Shown one piece after another: positions 21,374 through 30,331 of a stretch of DNA of 46,803 nucleotides. Under the pieces are notes generated by a model. The model did not search any database and was not told the DNA's origin. It saw nothing but the letters and a program-made list of their open reading frames with translations. The translations under genes and the position numbers were made by a program. Every line of letters begins with the position of its first letter. The first letter of the stretch is position 1. Source of the DNA: JAITMY01 sp031549685. GTDB taxonomy: Bacteria > Bacteroidota > Bacteroidia > Bacteroidales > UBA932. The DNA lies in contig JAVBPG010000029.1 in the NCBI GenBank assembly GCA_031549685.1, positions 1 to 46,803 of the forward strand, in the 5' to 3' direction.

Positions 21374-24223
21374 ATGCATAAAGGATTTGTGAAGAGGAGT
21401 ATAGTGCCGATACTTGTCGGCCTATTTTGTGTTGGGCAAGCGCATGCGGCAGGCATTCGCGGCAGCGTGGTGGACTCGCGCACCGGCGAACCGATGGTGG
21501 CCGCCACCGTGGCCGCCATAAGCGTAAAGGACAGCACGCTGCGGCGCTACGTTACCACGGCTGCCGATGGCACGTTTACCATAGCCAACCTGACGGCTCA
21601 AGCTTACCGCGTGGAGTTTAGCTTTTTGGGCTACGAAAAGGCGAGACAGCAGCTGACCCTTGGCAACGAAGAAAAGAATTTGGGAAAAATTCGCCTGCGC
21701 CAGGACGCGGTGGAAATGGAGGAGGTAAAGGTTACGGCCTACGCCGCGCGCGCCACGCAGCGGGGCGACACCACCGAGTTTAACGCCGATGCCTACAAGG
21801 TGGCGCAGGATGCCACCACCGAGGATTTGCTGAAAAAGTTGCCGGGCGTTACCGTTGAAAACGGAACCGTAAAAACGCAGGGCGAGGATGTAAAGAAGGT
21901 GCTGGTGGACGGCAAGCCTTTTTTTGGCGACGACCCCACCATTGCCATCCGCAACCTGCCCGCCGAGGTAATTGCAAAAATTGAGGTGTTCGACCGGCAA
22001 AGCGAGCAGTCGCAGCTTACCGGCTTTGACGACGGCAACGCCGAAAAAACCATCAACATTGTAACGCGCGAAAATCGCCGGGTGGGGCAGTTTGGCCGCC
22101 TGTACGCCGGCGGCGGCTACGACGATGTGCAGCAGGAGGCGCGCTACAACGCAGGCGGTAACGTGAACCTCTTCAGCAAAACGCGGCGGGTGTCGATTCT
22201 GGGCATGACCAACAACGTTAACCAGCGCGACTTTGCCTCCGAGGATTTGGTGAGCGCCACGGGCGGCGGGCGGCGCGGCGGGAGCAACTTCGGCGGCGGC
22301 GGCGACGGCATTGCCAGCACCACGGCCATTGGCCTTAACTATAGCGATATGTGGGGGAAAAAGATGGAGGTTTCGGGCAGCTACTTCTTTAACTACACCG
22401 ACAACGATACCTGGAGGCAGCTGCACCGGCAGTACTTTATTCAGCAGGACTCGATACAGCTGTACGACCAGCTGTCCAACTCCACGGCCACCAACTACAA
22501 CCATCGCCTCAACATGCGCATGGACTACAAGTTCAACGAAAAAACTTCGCTGCTGTACGTTCCGCGCCTCAGCTTCCAAAGCCGCGAAAACGGCAGCGGA
22601 CAGGTATCCGAAATGGTGGGGCTCAACAATGCCAACAGCAGCAACAACACCAACAGCCACGCCTTTAACTTCGACAACGAGCTGCTGCTGCGCCACAAGT
22701 TCGAAAAACCGGGGCGCACCATTTCGCTCAGCGGAAGGTTTAACATCAGCGACAGCGAAAGCGACAACAAGCTGTTCAGCCAAACGCGCGAGGGCGTGGT
22801 GCTGAAAAACTACCGCAACCAGCAGTCGAACAACCCCACCAACAACTGGGGGGCGCGCGGCAACCTTGCCTACACCGAGCCCATAGGCACCATGGGCATG
22901 GTGCAGGCCAACTACGATGTGAATTTTTCGCACGGCGAAAGCAACAAGGAAACCTACAACGTTGACACCGCAACTAACACCATCATCGGCCTTGACTCGC
23001 TGTACTCCAACATTTACAGCAACGATTACCTTACGCACCGCGTGGGCCTGAGCTACCGCATCCGCGGCGAAAAGTTCAACGGCATGGTGGGTCTCAACGG
23101 CCAGTACGCTATCCTCGACGGCCAGCAAACAATGCCCGTGCGCCCGGCCATTGATAAGGAGTACCAGTCGTTTTTGCCCATGGCCACGTTTGAGTATAAG
23201 TTTACCAAGCAGCAAGCCCTGCGCGTTTTTTACAGGTCATCCACCAACGCGCCGTCCATATCGCAGCTGCAAAGCGTGATTGACAACAGCAACCCCCTGC
23301 TACTGCGAACCGGTAACCCCGGCCTCAACCAAACCTACAGCCAAATGCTATCGGTGCGCTACAACCAAACCTCGCTGGAAACCGCCACCACGTTTTTTGC
23401 TATGGCCTTTGTATCCAACACCATGGACAACATTACCACCAGCTCCATTACCGCCCGGCGCGATACGGCCCTGATTGTAAACTCCGACACCATTATGCTG
23501 CTACGCGGCTCGCAGTTTAGCCGTCCGGTTAACCTCAGCGGCTACTGGAACGCCCGCGGCGTGCTTACCTTCGGCCTGCCCATAGGCTTCATAAAGAGCA
23601 ACCTCAACCTCACCACCACCGGCTCGTACAGCCGCCAGCCGGGTTTTATTAACGGCGAAAAAAATATTTCGGACAACTATGGCATTAGCGAGGGTGTGGT
23701 GCTGAGCAGCAACATTAGCCAAAATTTTGACTTTACGTTTTCGTACAATGCCTCGTACAACATTACCGAAAATACGCTGCAAAGCCGCGATAACGACACC
23801 TACTTCAGGCACTCGGCCAACGGAAGGCTGAACGCCGTTATTTGGAAGGGAATAACCATGCAAGGCGTGGCCAGCTACGACCAGTACAAGGGGCTGAGCG
23901 AGGGCTACAACCAGGAGTACCTGCGCTTAGACGCCAGCGTGGGAAAAAAGTTTTTGAAAAATAACCGCGGCGAGCTCAAGTTTACCGTGTACGATATTTT
24001 GAACCAAAACAAAAATTATAGCCGAAGCGTAACCGAGAGCTACATTGAGGACGCCGTGTCGAACGTGCTGTCGCGCTACTACATGCTCAGCTTTACCTAT
24101 ACGCTACGCAACATTGGGCAGGCGCCGCAGCGCAGCTCCGATGGAGATGGTGATCGCCAGCGCTACCGCGAAGGCGGCGGCGGCTTTAAGCGCTACGGTG
24201 GCGCAGGCGGTTTTGTTCCGTAG
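21374..24223 (+). CDS. outer-membrane beta-barrel protein, TonB-receptor-like
   Basis: A 949-residue outer-membrane protein. The signal peptide ends near AHA (26). A carboxypeptidase-regulatory-like beta sandwich at about 27-108 (GIRGSVVDSRTGEPMVAATV...) comes first. A plug-like region follows, with DLLKKLPGVTVENGTVKTQGEDVKKVLVDGKPFFGDD at about 150-187. The rest is a long barrel of alternating strands (OMP_b-brl_3 type) ending around FTYTLRNIG. The last ~35 residues are Gly/Arg-rich and beyond the barrel, which is unusual, because barrel proteins normally end in an aromatic residue; the last residues here are VP. No TonB box is evident. The substrate is unknown. Linked to an ECF sigma factor and CpxP-like proteins, it is probably their regulated target. 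Confidence 0.85.
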   Translation: MHKGFVKRSIVPILVGLFCVGQAHAAGIRGSVVDSRTGEPMVAATVAAISVKDSTLRRYVTTAADGTFTIANLTAQAYRVEFSFLGYEKARQQLTLGNEEKNLGKIRLRQDAVEMEEVKVTAYAARATQRGDTTEFNADAYKVAQDATTEDLLKKLPGVTVENGTVKTQGEDVKKVLVDGKPFFGDDPTIAIRNLPAEVIAKIEVFDRQSEQSQLTGFDDGNAEKTINIVTRENRRVGQFGRLYAGGGYDDVQQEARYNAGGNVNLFSKTRRVSILGMTNNVNQRDFASEDLVSATGGGRRGGSNFGGGGDGIASTTAIGLNYSDMWGKKMEVSGSYFFNYTDNDTWRQLHRQYFIQQDSIQLYDQLSNSTATNYNHRLNMRMDYKFNEKTSLLYVPRLSFQSRENGSGQVSEMVGLNNANSSNNTNSHAFNFDNELLLRHKFEKPGRTISLSGRFNISDSESDNKLFSQTREGVVLKNYRNQQSNNPTNNWGARGNLAYTEPIGTMGMVQANYDVNFSHGESNKETYNVDTATNTIIGLDSLYSNIYSNDYLTHRVGLSYRIRGEKFNGMVGLNGQYAILDGQQTMPVRPAIDKEYQSFLPMATFEYKFTKQQALRVFYRSSTNAPSISQLQSVIDNSNPLLLRTGNPGLNQTYSQMLSVRYNQTSLETATTFFAMAFVSNTMDNITTSSITARRDTALIVNSDTIMLLRGSQFSRPVNLSGYWNARGVLTFGLPIGFIKSNLNLTTTGSYSRQPGFINGEKNISDNYGISEGVVLSSNISQNFDFTFSYNASYNITENTLQSRDNDTYFRHSANGRLNAVIWKGITMQGVASYDQYKGLSEGYNQEYLRLDASVGKKFLKNNRGELKFTVYDILNQNKNYSRSVTESYIEDAVSNVLSRYYMLSFTYTLRNIGQAPQRSSDGDGDRQRYREGGGGFKRYGGAGGFVP

Positions 24224-24307
24224 GGTGTAAACGGGTAGAAAGGGGCTGTTGTCCTGCGCTCTGCTTGGCACCAGGCGCAGCCGAACCGGTGTATAGGCAG
24301 GCTTGAC

Positions 24308-25765
24308 TTACAGCATTGGCGCCAGCAGCCTCGACAGGTTTTCCATAAAGCGCTCCCGCCGGGGGCGCTTTTCCCATTCGTGGGGCAGCACCTCCTTGCA
24401 GTAGCGCAAGTCCTGCACAAACATTTCCTCCACCTGCCGGGTAAAGTTTTTATCGTAAAAAAGCGCGTTGACCTCAAAATTGTGCTCAAAGCTGCGCACA
24501 TCCATGTTGGCGGTGCCCACGGAGCAAAATTCACCGTCGGCCATGAGCAGCTTGGAGTGGGTAATGCCCTTAGAGTAGAGGAACACGCGCACGCCGGCCT
24601 CGAGCATGGTTTCAACATACGACATGCTGGCCCACTGCGTAATGCTGGAGTCGCTCCGCTCCGACATCATGAGGCGCACATCAACGCCGCGCAGGGCGGC
24701 GGCGCACAGCGCGGTAAGCATACTCTCGTTGGGCACAAAGTAGGGCGTGGCAATGTACAGCTGGTGGGTGGCGGTGTTGATGGCTGCAAAGTAGGTTTGC
24801 ATAATGGTAGCCCAATCGGAGTCGGGGCCGCTGCTGGCAATCTGCACCGTGCACTCGTTGCGGATGTGGTGCGCAGGGAAGTAGCGCATGGCGTTGCTTA
24901 TCTGCTCGCGGCTCACAAATATCCAGTCGAGCATAAAGATGGATTGCAGCCAGCGCACCGCATCGCCCTTAAGCATTACGTGCGTGTCGCGCCAGCTGCC
25001 GAGCTCGGGCAGCCCGCTGAGGTAGTAGTCGGCAATGTTGATGCCGCCCACAAAGGCAATTTTGCCGTCAACAATCACGATTTTGCGATGGTTGCGGTGG
25101 TTGATTTTGCTCTTAAAAAACGATAGGCGCACCGGCAAAAACGGGAAAACTTTTACACCTCCGTCTTTGAGCGATTGCAGGTACTTCTTGCTCAGCCCCC
25201 AGCTGCCCAGGTGGTCGTAAATAAGGCGCACCTCCACGCCCTCCCCGGCCTTGCGAATGAGCAACTCGCGCAGCCTGTTGCCCACCCCGTCGTCGTAAAT
25301 AATGTAGTACTCGAGGTGAACGTGCTGCCGCGCCTCCTCAATAGCCCTGAAGAGCGCCTCGTACTTTTGGCTTGCGTTGATGAGGAGGGTGGCCTGGTTG
25401 TAGCGCGTGGGCATTGTTTTGTTGGTATGCACCAGCATGTGGGCGATATCGCCGAAGGGGCTTTGGCTTTTGGTCAGCGGAAACACGTTGTGCGCCTCCT
25501 TGCCCACCAACATTTCCGACACCAGGCGCAGCTGCTTTTGGTCCGAAACCTCCTTGCGCGAAATGATTTTATCGCGCCGGTAGCTTTTGCCCAGCGTGAG
25601 GTAAAAGATCAAACCGATGACGGGCACAAAGGCAATAAAAAGCATCCACGCCAAGGTTTTGGTGGGGTCGCCGTGCTGCTGCATTACCGCCAGCACAAGG
25701 GCAAGCGTGGTAAAGGCGTACACTATACCAAGGGCAATGCTATATTCTACAAGCAGCGCAAACAT
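24308..25765 (-). CDS. cls: cardiolipin synthase
   Basis: A 485-residue phospholipase-D-type synthase that joins two phosphatidylglycerols, or a similar pair, into cardiolipin at the inner membrane. Two membrane segments (about 5-29 and 37-58) are followed by two PLD domains. The HKD motifs are complete: His226, Lys228, Asp233 in HRNHRKIVIVDG and His403, Lys405, Asp410 in THSKLLMADG. Each is followed by the usual Gly-rich turn (FVGGINIADYY, SVGTANMDVRSFEHNFE). Length is standard for bacterial Cls. It is convergent with the barrel gene and probably a single-gene unit; no promoter box of the Bacteroidota type was found directly before it. Confidence 0.94.
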   Translation of the reverse strand: MFALLVEYSIALGIVYAFTTLALVLAVMQQHGDPTKTLAWMLFIAFVPVIGLIFYLTLGKSYRRDKIISRKEVSDQKQLRLVSEMLVGKEAHNVFPLTKSQSPFGDIAHMLVHTNKTMPTRYNQATLLINASQKYEALFRAIEEARQHVHLEYYIIYDDGVGNRLRELLIRKAGEGVEVRLIYDHLGSWGLSKKYLQSLKDGGVKVFPFLPVRLSFFKSKINHRNHRKIVIVDGKIAFVGGINIADYYLSGLPELGSWRDTHVMLKGDAVRWLQSIFMLDWIFVSREQISNAMRYFPAHHIRNECTVQIASSGPDSDWATIMQTYFAAINTATHQLYIATPYFVPNESMLTALCAAALRGVDVRLMMSERSDSSITQWASMSYVETMLEAGVRVFLYSKGITHSKLLMADGEFCSVGTANMDVRSFEHNFEVNALFYDKNFTRQVEEMFVQDLRYCKEVLPHEWEKRPRRERFMENLSRLLAPML

Positions 25766-25910
25766 AAAACGGTGTTATATATAAAGGTGCGCACATCAAG
25801 CACCGGCTCGCGGATTTTATCGTTGTTTTTCCGGAGTTGCCCTGCGGAAAACCTTTGCCGGTAGAGTTTTTGTTGCCAAAGCGTGGCGCTGCGGCTACTT
25901 TTGCGCACGA

Positions 25911-26444
25911 TTATGCCAGCCCGTTCTTGCTATTCTTGCGGGCAAGCAGCGCAAAAATGATGAACGTAATGCCCAGCACCAGCAGCGCGAGCCCAATGGA
26001 TACGCCCAGCGCAGCGGTAATGGCTTGGTAAAAGATGGCCACAACGATGCCCAGCAGCGTAAAGCCGATGCCTACCAGCAGGGTTCTCATCCAGCGCTCG
26101 CTGTCCAGCTTTTTGAGGTGCACCGCCTCGGTAATAACGCCTACGCCGTTGAGCGCAATGGCCAGGCCCACCAGCAGCATAAAAATATTGCTGGCCAGCA
26201 TAATAATAACGCCCAGCGCGGCGTTGCCGAGGGCAAACAGGAGGAGCTGCCCGCGCTCGTCCTTGCGCGAGGGGGCAAAGGCCATAATGCACAGCACAAC
26301 GCCCAAGGCCAGCAGCGCAAAGCCGGCGATGTACACCAGCAGGTTCACCACGTTGTCGGCTTTAATGAGCACCAGAATGGAGGCCAACACCAGCACGGCT
26401 CCGCAAATAAGCAGGAGCAGCCAGCTTTTCGAAAATTGTTTCAT
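25911..26444 (-). CDS. HdeD/DUF308-family membrane protein
   Basis: A 177-residue protein made almost wholly of membrane helices: about 8-27, 32-53, 69-88, 92-112, 121-140 and 147-170. This six-helix pattern, with LALGVVLCIMAF and LLLVLGITFIIFALL, fits the DUF308/HdeD family. HdeD in E. coli is tied to acid resistance at high cell density; the biochemical role is unknown and need not carry over. Between helices 4 and 5 lies a polar turn HLKKLDSERWMR. The gene has its own TACCTTTG box and stands upstream of cls on the same strand, 145 bases away, so it may share regulation but is probably not co-transcribed. Confidence 0.85.
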   Translation of the reverse strand: MKQFSKSWLLLLICGAVLVLASILVLIKADNVVNLLVYIAGFALLALGVVLCIMAFAPSRKDERGQLLLFALGNAALGVIIMLASNIFMLLVGLAIALNGVGVITEAVHLKKLDSERWMRTLLVGIGFTLLGIVVAIFYQAITAALGVSIGLALLVLGITFIIFALLARKNSKNGLA

Positions 26445-26488
26445 TGTATGAACGAGTTTAAGGTTTAAAACAAAAAGAACGATAGGGA

Positions 26489-26496
26489 CAAAGGTA
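26489..26496 (-). promoter_or_regulatory. promoter -7 element of the HdeD-like gene
   Basis: TACCTTTG on the minus strand, 44 bases before the ATG. No -33 element at standard spacing. Confidence 0.5.
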
Positions 26497-26800
26497 TGAT
26501 ATTTTGAAGTGAAAAAGTGTTGTGAAAGGTTATGTATGTGAAGCCCGTAAAAAGAATTACGCGGCCGGCATCGTTAACGCCCGTTCGGCCACGCCGGGGC
26601 GTGGTCGAGGTATTTAAAAACAGGCTAAGCCAGTACGGATAGAACGGCCGAGGATTTTGGCCTCGCCCGAAGGGGTTTATATTTTTGATGGGGGTTCATC
26701 AGGTTGGAGATTCCGAACGAAGTGAGACATCTCCCCGCACCCGCAGCACCGCTCCGCCTTCTTCGCCAGCGGGGCTTCCCCGCACCCGTAGCGTCCGTAA

Positions 26801-26831
26801 CCCTACGCAGGGTTTTGAGACCCCGTTAGGG
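26801..26831. repeat. CCCTA...TAGGG dispersed hairpin, copy 1
   Basis: CCCTACGCAGGGTTTTGAGA followed by CCCCGTTAGGG. Imperfect relative of the hairpin at 40599-40628, which has exact arms. Confidence 0.6.
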
Positions 26832-27008
26832 TCAATGGTGATGAAACCCTGTAAGGCTCTTGCGCGCTCCCAAATCTTACCCTTTTGAAAACTAAAAAAA
26901 CGCCCAAAGTTTTCTTTAATTGGCTGATTAAAATATAAATACTAATTTTTGTGTCGTTTTTTAACAAACAAAAACACAGAAAACTTTTTTTGTTTCGAAA
27001 GTTTCCAA

Positions 27009-27016
27009 TACTTTTG
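27009..27016 (+). promoter_or_regulatory. efflux operon promoter -7 element
   Basis: TACTTTTG eight bases before the tetR ATG; TTTG at 26989-26992 is 16 bases upstream. Leader only a few bases long. Confidence 0.55.
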
Positions 27017-27024
27017 CACCCCCA

Positions 27025-27627
27025 ATGGAAACAAAAGAAAGAATAGTTCAAGGTGCTACCGAGCTTTTTTTGAAGCACGGGGTGAAGGCCGTAACCATGG
27101 ACGACGTGGCGTCGAACCTCGGCATGTCCAAGCGCACCATTTACGAAAACGTGGGCGACAAGCTGCAGCTGCTGCGCGCCTGCCTTTTGGCGCACTCGTG
27201 CTCCAAGCAGCACGAAATGGACAAAATGCAGCAAATGACAACGGTGGAAATGCTGCACGCAACGCTCAAGGGGGCAGGCTTTAACTTTAAGGACCACCAG
27301 CGCGAATTCCGTTTTTTTGAGGAAATAAAAAAGTACTACCCCGAGCTGCACCGCGAAATAATAAGCGCCGCCGTGCGCCTTGCCGTAGAGCAGCTGCGGT
27401 TGCGCATTGAGCAGGGAAAAAGCGAGGGCATATTTTTACCGAAAACGAACGCCGAAATAGCGGCCTACATACTGGTGGAGCAAATGGAGGTATTTGCGCA
27501 AACCGAGCGCTACACCTCGTTTACCGAAATGGTGGAGCTCATGGGGCACGCCATGGTTATATTTTTTAGAGGCATTTCGACCATCAAGGGCATTGCCGAA
27601 ATAGACGCCATGATCGAAAACATTTAA
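27025..27627 (+). CDS. TetR-family regulator of the efflux operon
   Basis: A 200-residue TetR-type repressor. The N-terminal DNA-binding domain (about 1-50) reads TKERIVQGATELFLKHGVKAVTMDDVASNLGMSKRTIYENVGDKLQLL, the classic helix-turn-helix with recognition helix SKRTIYENV. The C-terminal ~145 residues are helical and differ between family members, forming the ligand pocket and dimer face. It is the first gene of a same-strand cluster with TolC, adaptor and RND pump, 30 bases from tolC. It therefore very probably represses this operon until a pump substrate binds. The leader is only a few bases long. Confidence 0.92.
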   Translation: METKERIVQGATELFLKHGVKAVTMDDVASNLGMSKRTIYENVGDKLQLLRACLLAHSCSKQHEMDKMQQMTTVEMLHATLKGAGFNFKDHQREFRFFEEIKKYYPELHREIISAAVRLAVEQLRLRIEQGKSEGIFLPKTNAEIAAYILVEQMEVFAQTERYTSFTEMVELMGHAMVIFFRGISTIKGIAEIDAMIENI

Positions 27628-27657
27628 GACAACAACAAAACAGAAGCAAGTATAAAA

Positions 27658-29004
27658 ATGAAGATGAAAAAAGTAGCGCTCATGGTAGCCTTTCTGGCGG
27701 TGGGCATGGCGGCGAGCGCGGCGGATACCCTAAGGGTAGACTTGAACAAGGCGCTGGAAATTGCGCTCAGCGACAACCCCACCATTAAAATCGCCGACAA
27801 GGAAATTGAAAGGGTGGATTACTCAAAAAAGGTGGTTAAGCGCGGTCTTGTGCCGACGCTGAACGCCACAGGGCAGGCCATGAAGTATGTGCTGCCGGCC
27901 AAAATGATTCAGTTTGGTAACGAGGTAGACAACCCAGCCGACCACAACATTTCAGCTTCGCTCAACCTTTCGCTTCCGATTTTTGCCCCCGGATTGTGGC
28001 GCTCCATTCAAATGACCAGCCTTGATATGGACTTGGCGTTGGAGAGCGCTCGTGCATCGAAAATTACGATGCGCAACGAGGTAAAAAAAGCATTTTACAA
28101 CATTATGCTGGCGCAAGATTCGTATGAGGCTATTACGGAGGGCTACGACCTGGCCAAGCAAAGCTACGATGAGGCTAAACGTCGCTACGAGGTAGGTGCC
28201 GCTGCCGAGTACGACCTGGTGTCGAGCGAGGTGCAAATGCGCAACATTGTGCCCAACATGCTGCAAACCGAAAACGCCATACGGCAAACCAAGCTTTACC
28301 TTAAGTTGCTCATGGGCGTGGATGACAGCGTGGAGCTGGCGGTGGATGGCAAGTTGATGGATTTTGAGAGCGAGCTGAAGGAGGTTTCGGAAAATCAGAA
28401 AATTTCGTTGACCAACAATACAGATTTGATACAGATTGATATTCAACAAAAAAAGATAGTGAAAGGCTTGGAAATGCAGCGCACGCAGCGCATGCCCACG
28501 CTGGGAGGCTTTGTACAGTATGGCTACACCAATACAAAAATGAATGCGATGGACATGACCATGGAAATGGCGGGGCAACAAATCCCCGTAAGCATTCCGG
28601 GGAGCAACTCCTGGCTTAGCAACGGCTTGATTGTTGGTCTTCAGCTCAACGTTCCTATTTTCGGAGGTTTTACCAATACCGCCAAGGAAAAACAAATCAA
28701 GATCCAATCGCTGGAGCTGAATTTGCAGCGCGACTACCTGGAGAGCAGTCTTAATATGCAGGCCATCGTGGCGCTTGGCAACATGAAGCGGGCGGTGGAG
28801 CAGGTGGAGTCCAACAAGGAGGGCGTTCGCCTGGCGCAAAAGGGCTATGAAATTTCGCAAAAGCGCTACGAGACGGGCATGGGCACCATGCTGGAGCTGC
28901 GCAGCGCCCAGCTGGCGCTCACGCAATCGCGCCTGTCGTACAACCAGGCCATATCGGACTACCTGAGCGCAAAATCGGAGTTTGAAAAGGTGCTGGGAGT
29001 ATAA
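27658..29004 (+). CDS. TolC-family outer-membrane efflux protein
   Basis: A 448-residue outer-membrane channel of a tripartite pump. The signal peptide ends near MAASA (20). The two repeats of the TolC fold are visible: LNKALEIALSDNPTIKIADKEIE (about 28-50) opens the first, and NVPIFGGFTNTAKEKQIKIQ (about 330-349) the second. Both lead into long coiled-coil helices, such as AKQSYDEAKRRYEVGAAAEYDLV and AQKGYEISQKRYETGMGTMLELRSAQLALTQSRLSYNQA in the second tunnel helix pair. The start may be ATG 27658 or ATG 27664. Together with the following adaptor and RND genes it should form a complete export path for drugs or other toxic molecules. Confidence 0.93.
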   Translation: MKMKKVALMVAFLAVGMAASAADTLRVDLNKALEIALSDNPTIKIADKEIERVDYSKKVVKRGLVPTLNATGQAMKYVLPAKMIQFGNEVDNPADHNISASLNLSLPIFAPGLWRSIQMTSLDMDLALESARASKITMRNEVKKAFYNIMLAQDSYEAITEGYDLAKQSYDEAKRRYEVGAAAEYDLVSSEVQMRNIVPNMLQTENAIRQTKLYLKLLMGVDDSVELAVDGKLMDFESELKEVSENQKISLTNNTDLIQIDIQQKKIVKGLEMQRTQRMPTLGGFVQYGYTNTKMNAMDMTMEMAGQQIPVSIPGSNSWLSNGLIVGLQLNVPIFGGFTNTAKEKQIKIQSLELNLQRDYLESSLNMQAIVALGNMKRAVEQVESNKEGVRLAQKGYEISQKRYETGMGTMLELRSAQLALTQSRLSYNQAISDYLSAKSEFEKVLGV

Positions 29005-29011
29005 ATTTAAA

Positions 29012-29153
29012 TGTCATTGCGGGCTTGACCCGCAATCTCCTCGCAAATCATCATTGCGGGGAGGAGCGGCGAAGCAGCTGGAACGAAGTGGAGCTCGGCG
29101 AAGTTAACCTTAAACCTAATGGTATGAGATCCCGAATCAAGTTCGGGATGACA
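29012..29153. repeat. palindromic element, TGTCAT family (142 bp)
   Basis: Left half TGTCATTGCGGGCTTGACCC...AATCTCC, right half GAGATCCCGAATCAAGTTC...GGATGACA. The ~80-base centre holds further GGAGCGGCGAAGC and GAGCTCGGCGAAG pieces like those in the 1048-1163 copy. It lies between tolC and the adaptor gene, and one frame through it is open into the adaptor. Confidence 0.9.
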
Positions 29154-29195
29154 ATAATAGTTGAAACAAACAAAAAATTTATCCATACAAACAAA

Positions 29196-30236
29196 ATGAA
29201 AACAGCAAACAAAATCATTGGCTATGCATGTTTGGCAGCAATGCTGGCGGGCGCAGCCGCGTGCGAGAGAAGTAAAAAGCTGGAGGAAAGCGCGGAGAAG
29301 GCAGTAGCCGAGGCAACGGCCAAGGTGCAGGTAAAGATAGCTACGGCAGAGCGGCAAAACGTGGAGCAGCTGGTGGAGTTTACCGGAACGGTAATGGCCA
29401 ACGTGCGCAACAGCATTTCGAGCGCCGGGGCAACCCGCATTGATAAGATTAAGGTAGAGGTCGGAGATAATGTAAAGAAGGGCCAAACCCTGGTGGACAT
29501 GGAGCCCTCAAACTACCTGCAAGCCGCGGCGCAGCTGGAAAACTTAAAGGTAGAGTACGATCGCGCAAAGGCGCTGTACCAAAGCGGCGGCATATCAAAG
29601 CAGCAGCTCGACCAGCTCAAAACGCAGCTTGAGGTATCTACCACCGTTACCCAAAACCTGAAGGAAAATACGCGCTTGGTGTCGCCCGTGAGCGGCGTAA
29701 TTACCGCCCGCAACTTCGATAACGGCGACGTGGTGGGCAGCGCACCCATACTGGTGGTGGAGCAGCTCAACCCGCTCAAGGTGCGCATCAACGTATCGGA
29801 GGAGTATTTTGCCCGCGTAAAAACCGGCATGAAGGTGGACATCACCTTTGAGGTTTACCCCGACAAAATTTTCCGCGGCAACGTGTCGCTGGTGTACCCC
29901 ACCATTGACGCCATGACGCGCACGTTTACCGTAGAAATCAGCATTCCCAACGAGCAGATGCTCATTCGCCCGGGCATGTTTGCCCGCGTTAACCTCAACT
30001 TAGGCACCATGCCCCGCACCATTATTCCCGACATTGCGGTGCAAAAGCAGCAGGGCACCAACGACCGCTTTACCTTTGTGATTAAGGATGGCGTAGCGCA
30101 GCGCCGTCCGCTGGTACTTGGCCGCCGTCTGAACGATAAGGTGGAGGTGCTGAGCGGCGTGTCCAGCAACGAGCAGGTGGTGGTAGCCGGCGCAACAAGG
30201 TTGGTGGATAAGACAGAAGTAGAAGTTGTAAAATAA
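29196..30236 (+). CDS. RND efflux periplasmic adaptor (membrane fusion protein)
   Basis: A 346-residue membrane-fusion lipoprotein that links the RND pump to TolC. The signal peptide ends LAGAAA-C (about residue 19), so the protein is tied by lipid to the inner membrane. Order: alpha-beta start to about 65, lipoyl half (AGATRIDKIKVEVGDNVKKGQTLVDM, about 78-105), a short coiled-coil hairpin (about 105-150), second lipoyl half with TRLVSPVSGVITARNFDNGDVV, then beta-barrel and membrane-proximal domains (FVIKDGVAQRRPLVLGRRLNDKVEV). ATG 29196 is chosen because the in-frame upstream extension lies in a palindromic element and would remove the lipoprotein signal. A 142-base element thus separates it from tolC. 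Confidence 0.93.
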   Translation: MKTANKIIGYACLAAMLAGAAACERSKKLEESAEKAVAEATAKVQVKIATAERQNVEQLVEFTGTVMANVRNSISSAGATRIDKIKVEVGDNVKKGQTLVDMEPSNYLQAAAQLENLKVEYDRAKALYQSGGISKQQLDQLKTQLEVSTTVTQNLKENTRLVSPVSGVITARNFDNGDVVGSAPILVVEQLNPLKVRINVSEEYFARVKTGMKVDITFEVYPDKIFRGNVSLVYPTIDAMTRTFTVEISIPNEQMLIRPGMFARVNLNLGTMPRTIIPDIAVQKQQGTNDRFTFVIKDGVAQRRPLVLGRRLNDKVEVLSGVSSNEQVVVAGATRLVDKTEVEVVK

Positions 30237-30331
30237 GATGGACGAAAGAGGAAGGACATAAAGAGCAAAGACAATATAAAATCTTTGTTCTTTAATCTTT
30301 ACGTCTTTAATCCTTTATTAATTGTTTTAAA

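Larger units (their letters stand above)
26445..27008. other. 560-base gap of mixed dispersed hairpins
   Basis: No supported gene. It contains the HdeD promoter, a perfect hairpin CCACGCC-GG-GGCGTGG (26589-26604), a GGCCGAG...GGCCTCG-type structure near 26648-26672, a GAGATTCCGAACGAAGTGAG...ATCTC piece at 26711-26737, and a CCCTACGCAGGG...CCCCGTTAGGG repeat (26801-26831). It is a small graveyard of several repeat families. Confidence 0.6.

Noticed and set aside
21422..23215. 597-codon open frame on the minus strand opposite the barrel gene
   Set aside because: It is an antisense shadow: low-complexity, Val/Ala/His-rich translation without any domain, and the plus strand has clear family motifs over the same span.
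29025..29195. N-terminal extension of the adaptor protein through the palindromic element
   Set aside because: It would bury the lipoprotein signal peptide; ATG 29196 gives a normal family start. Kept only as a finding about open frames.
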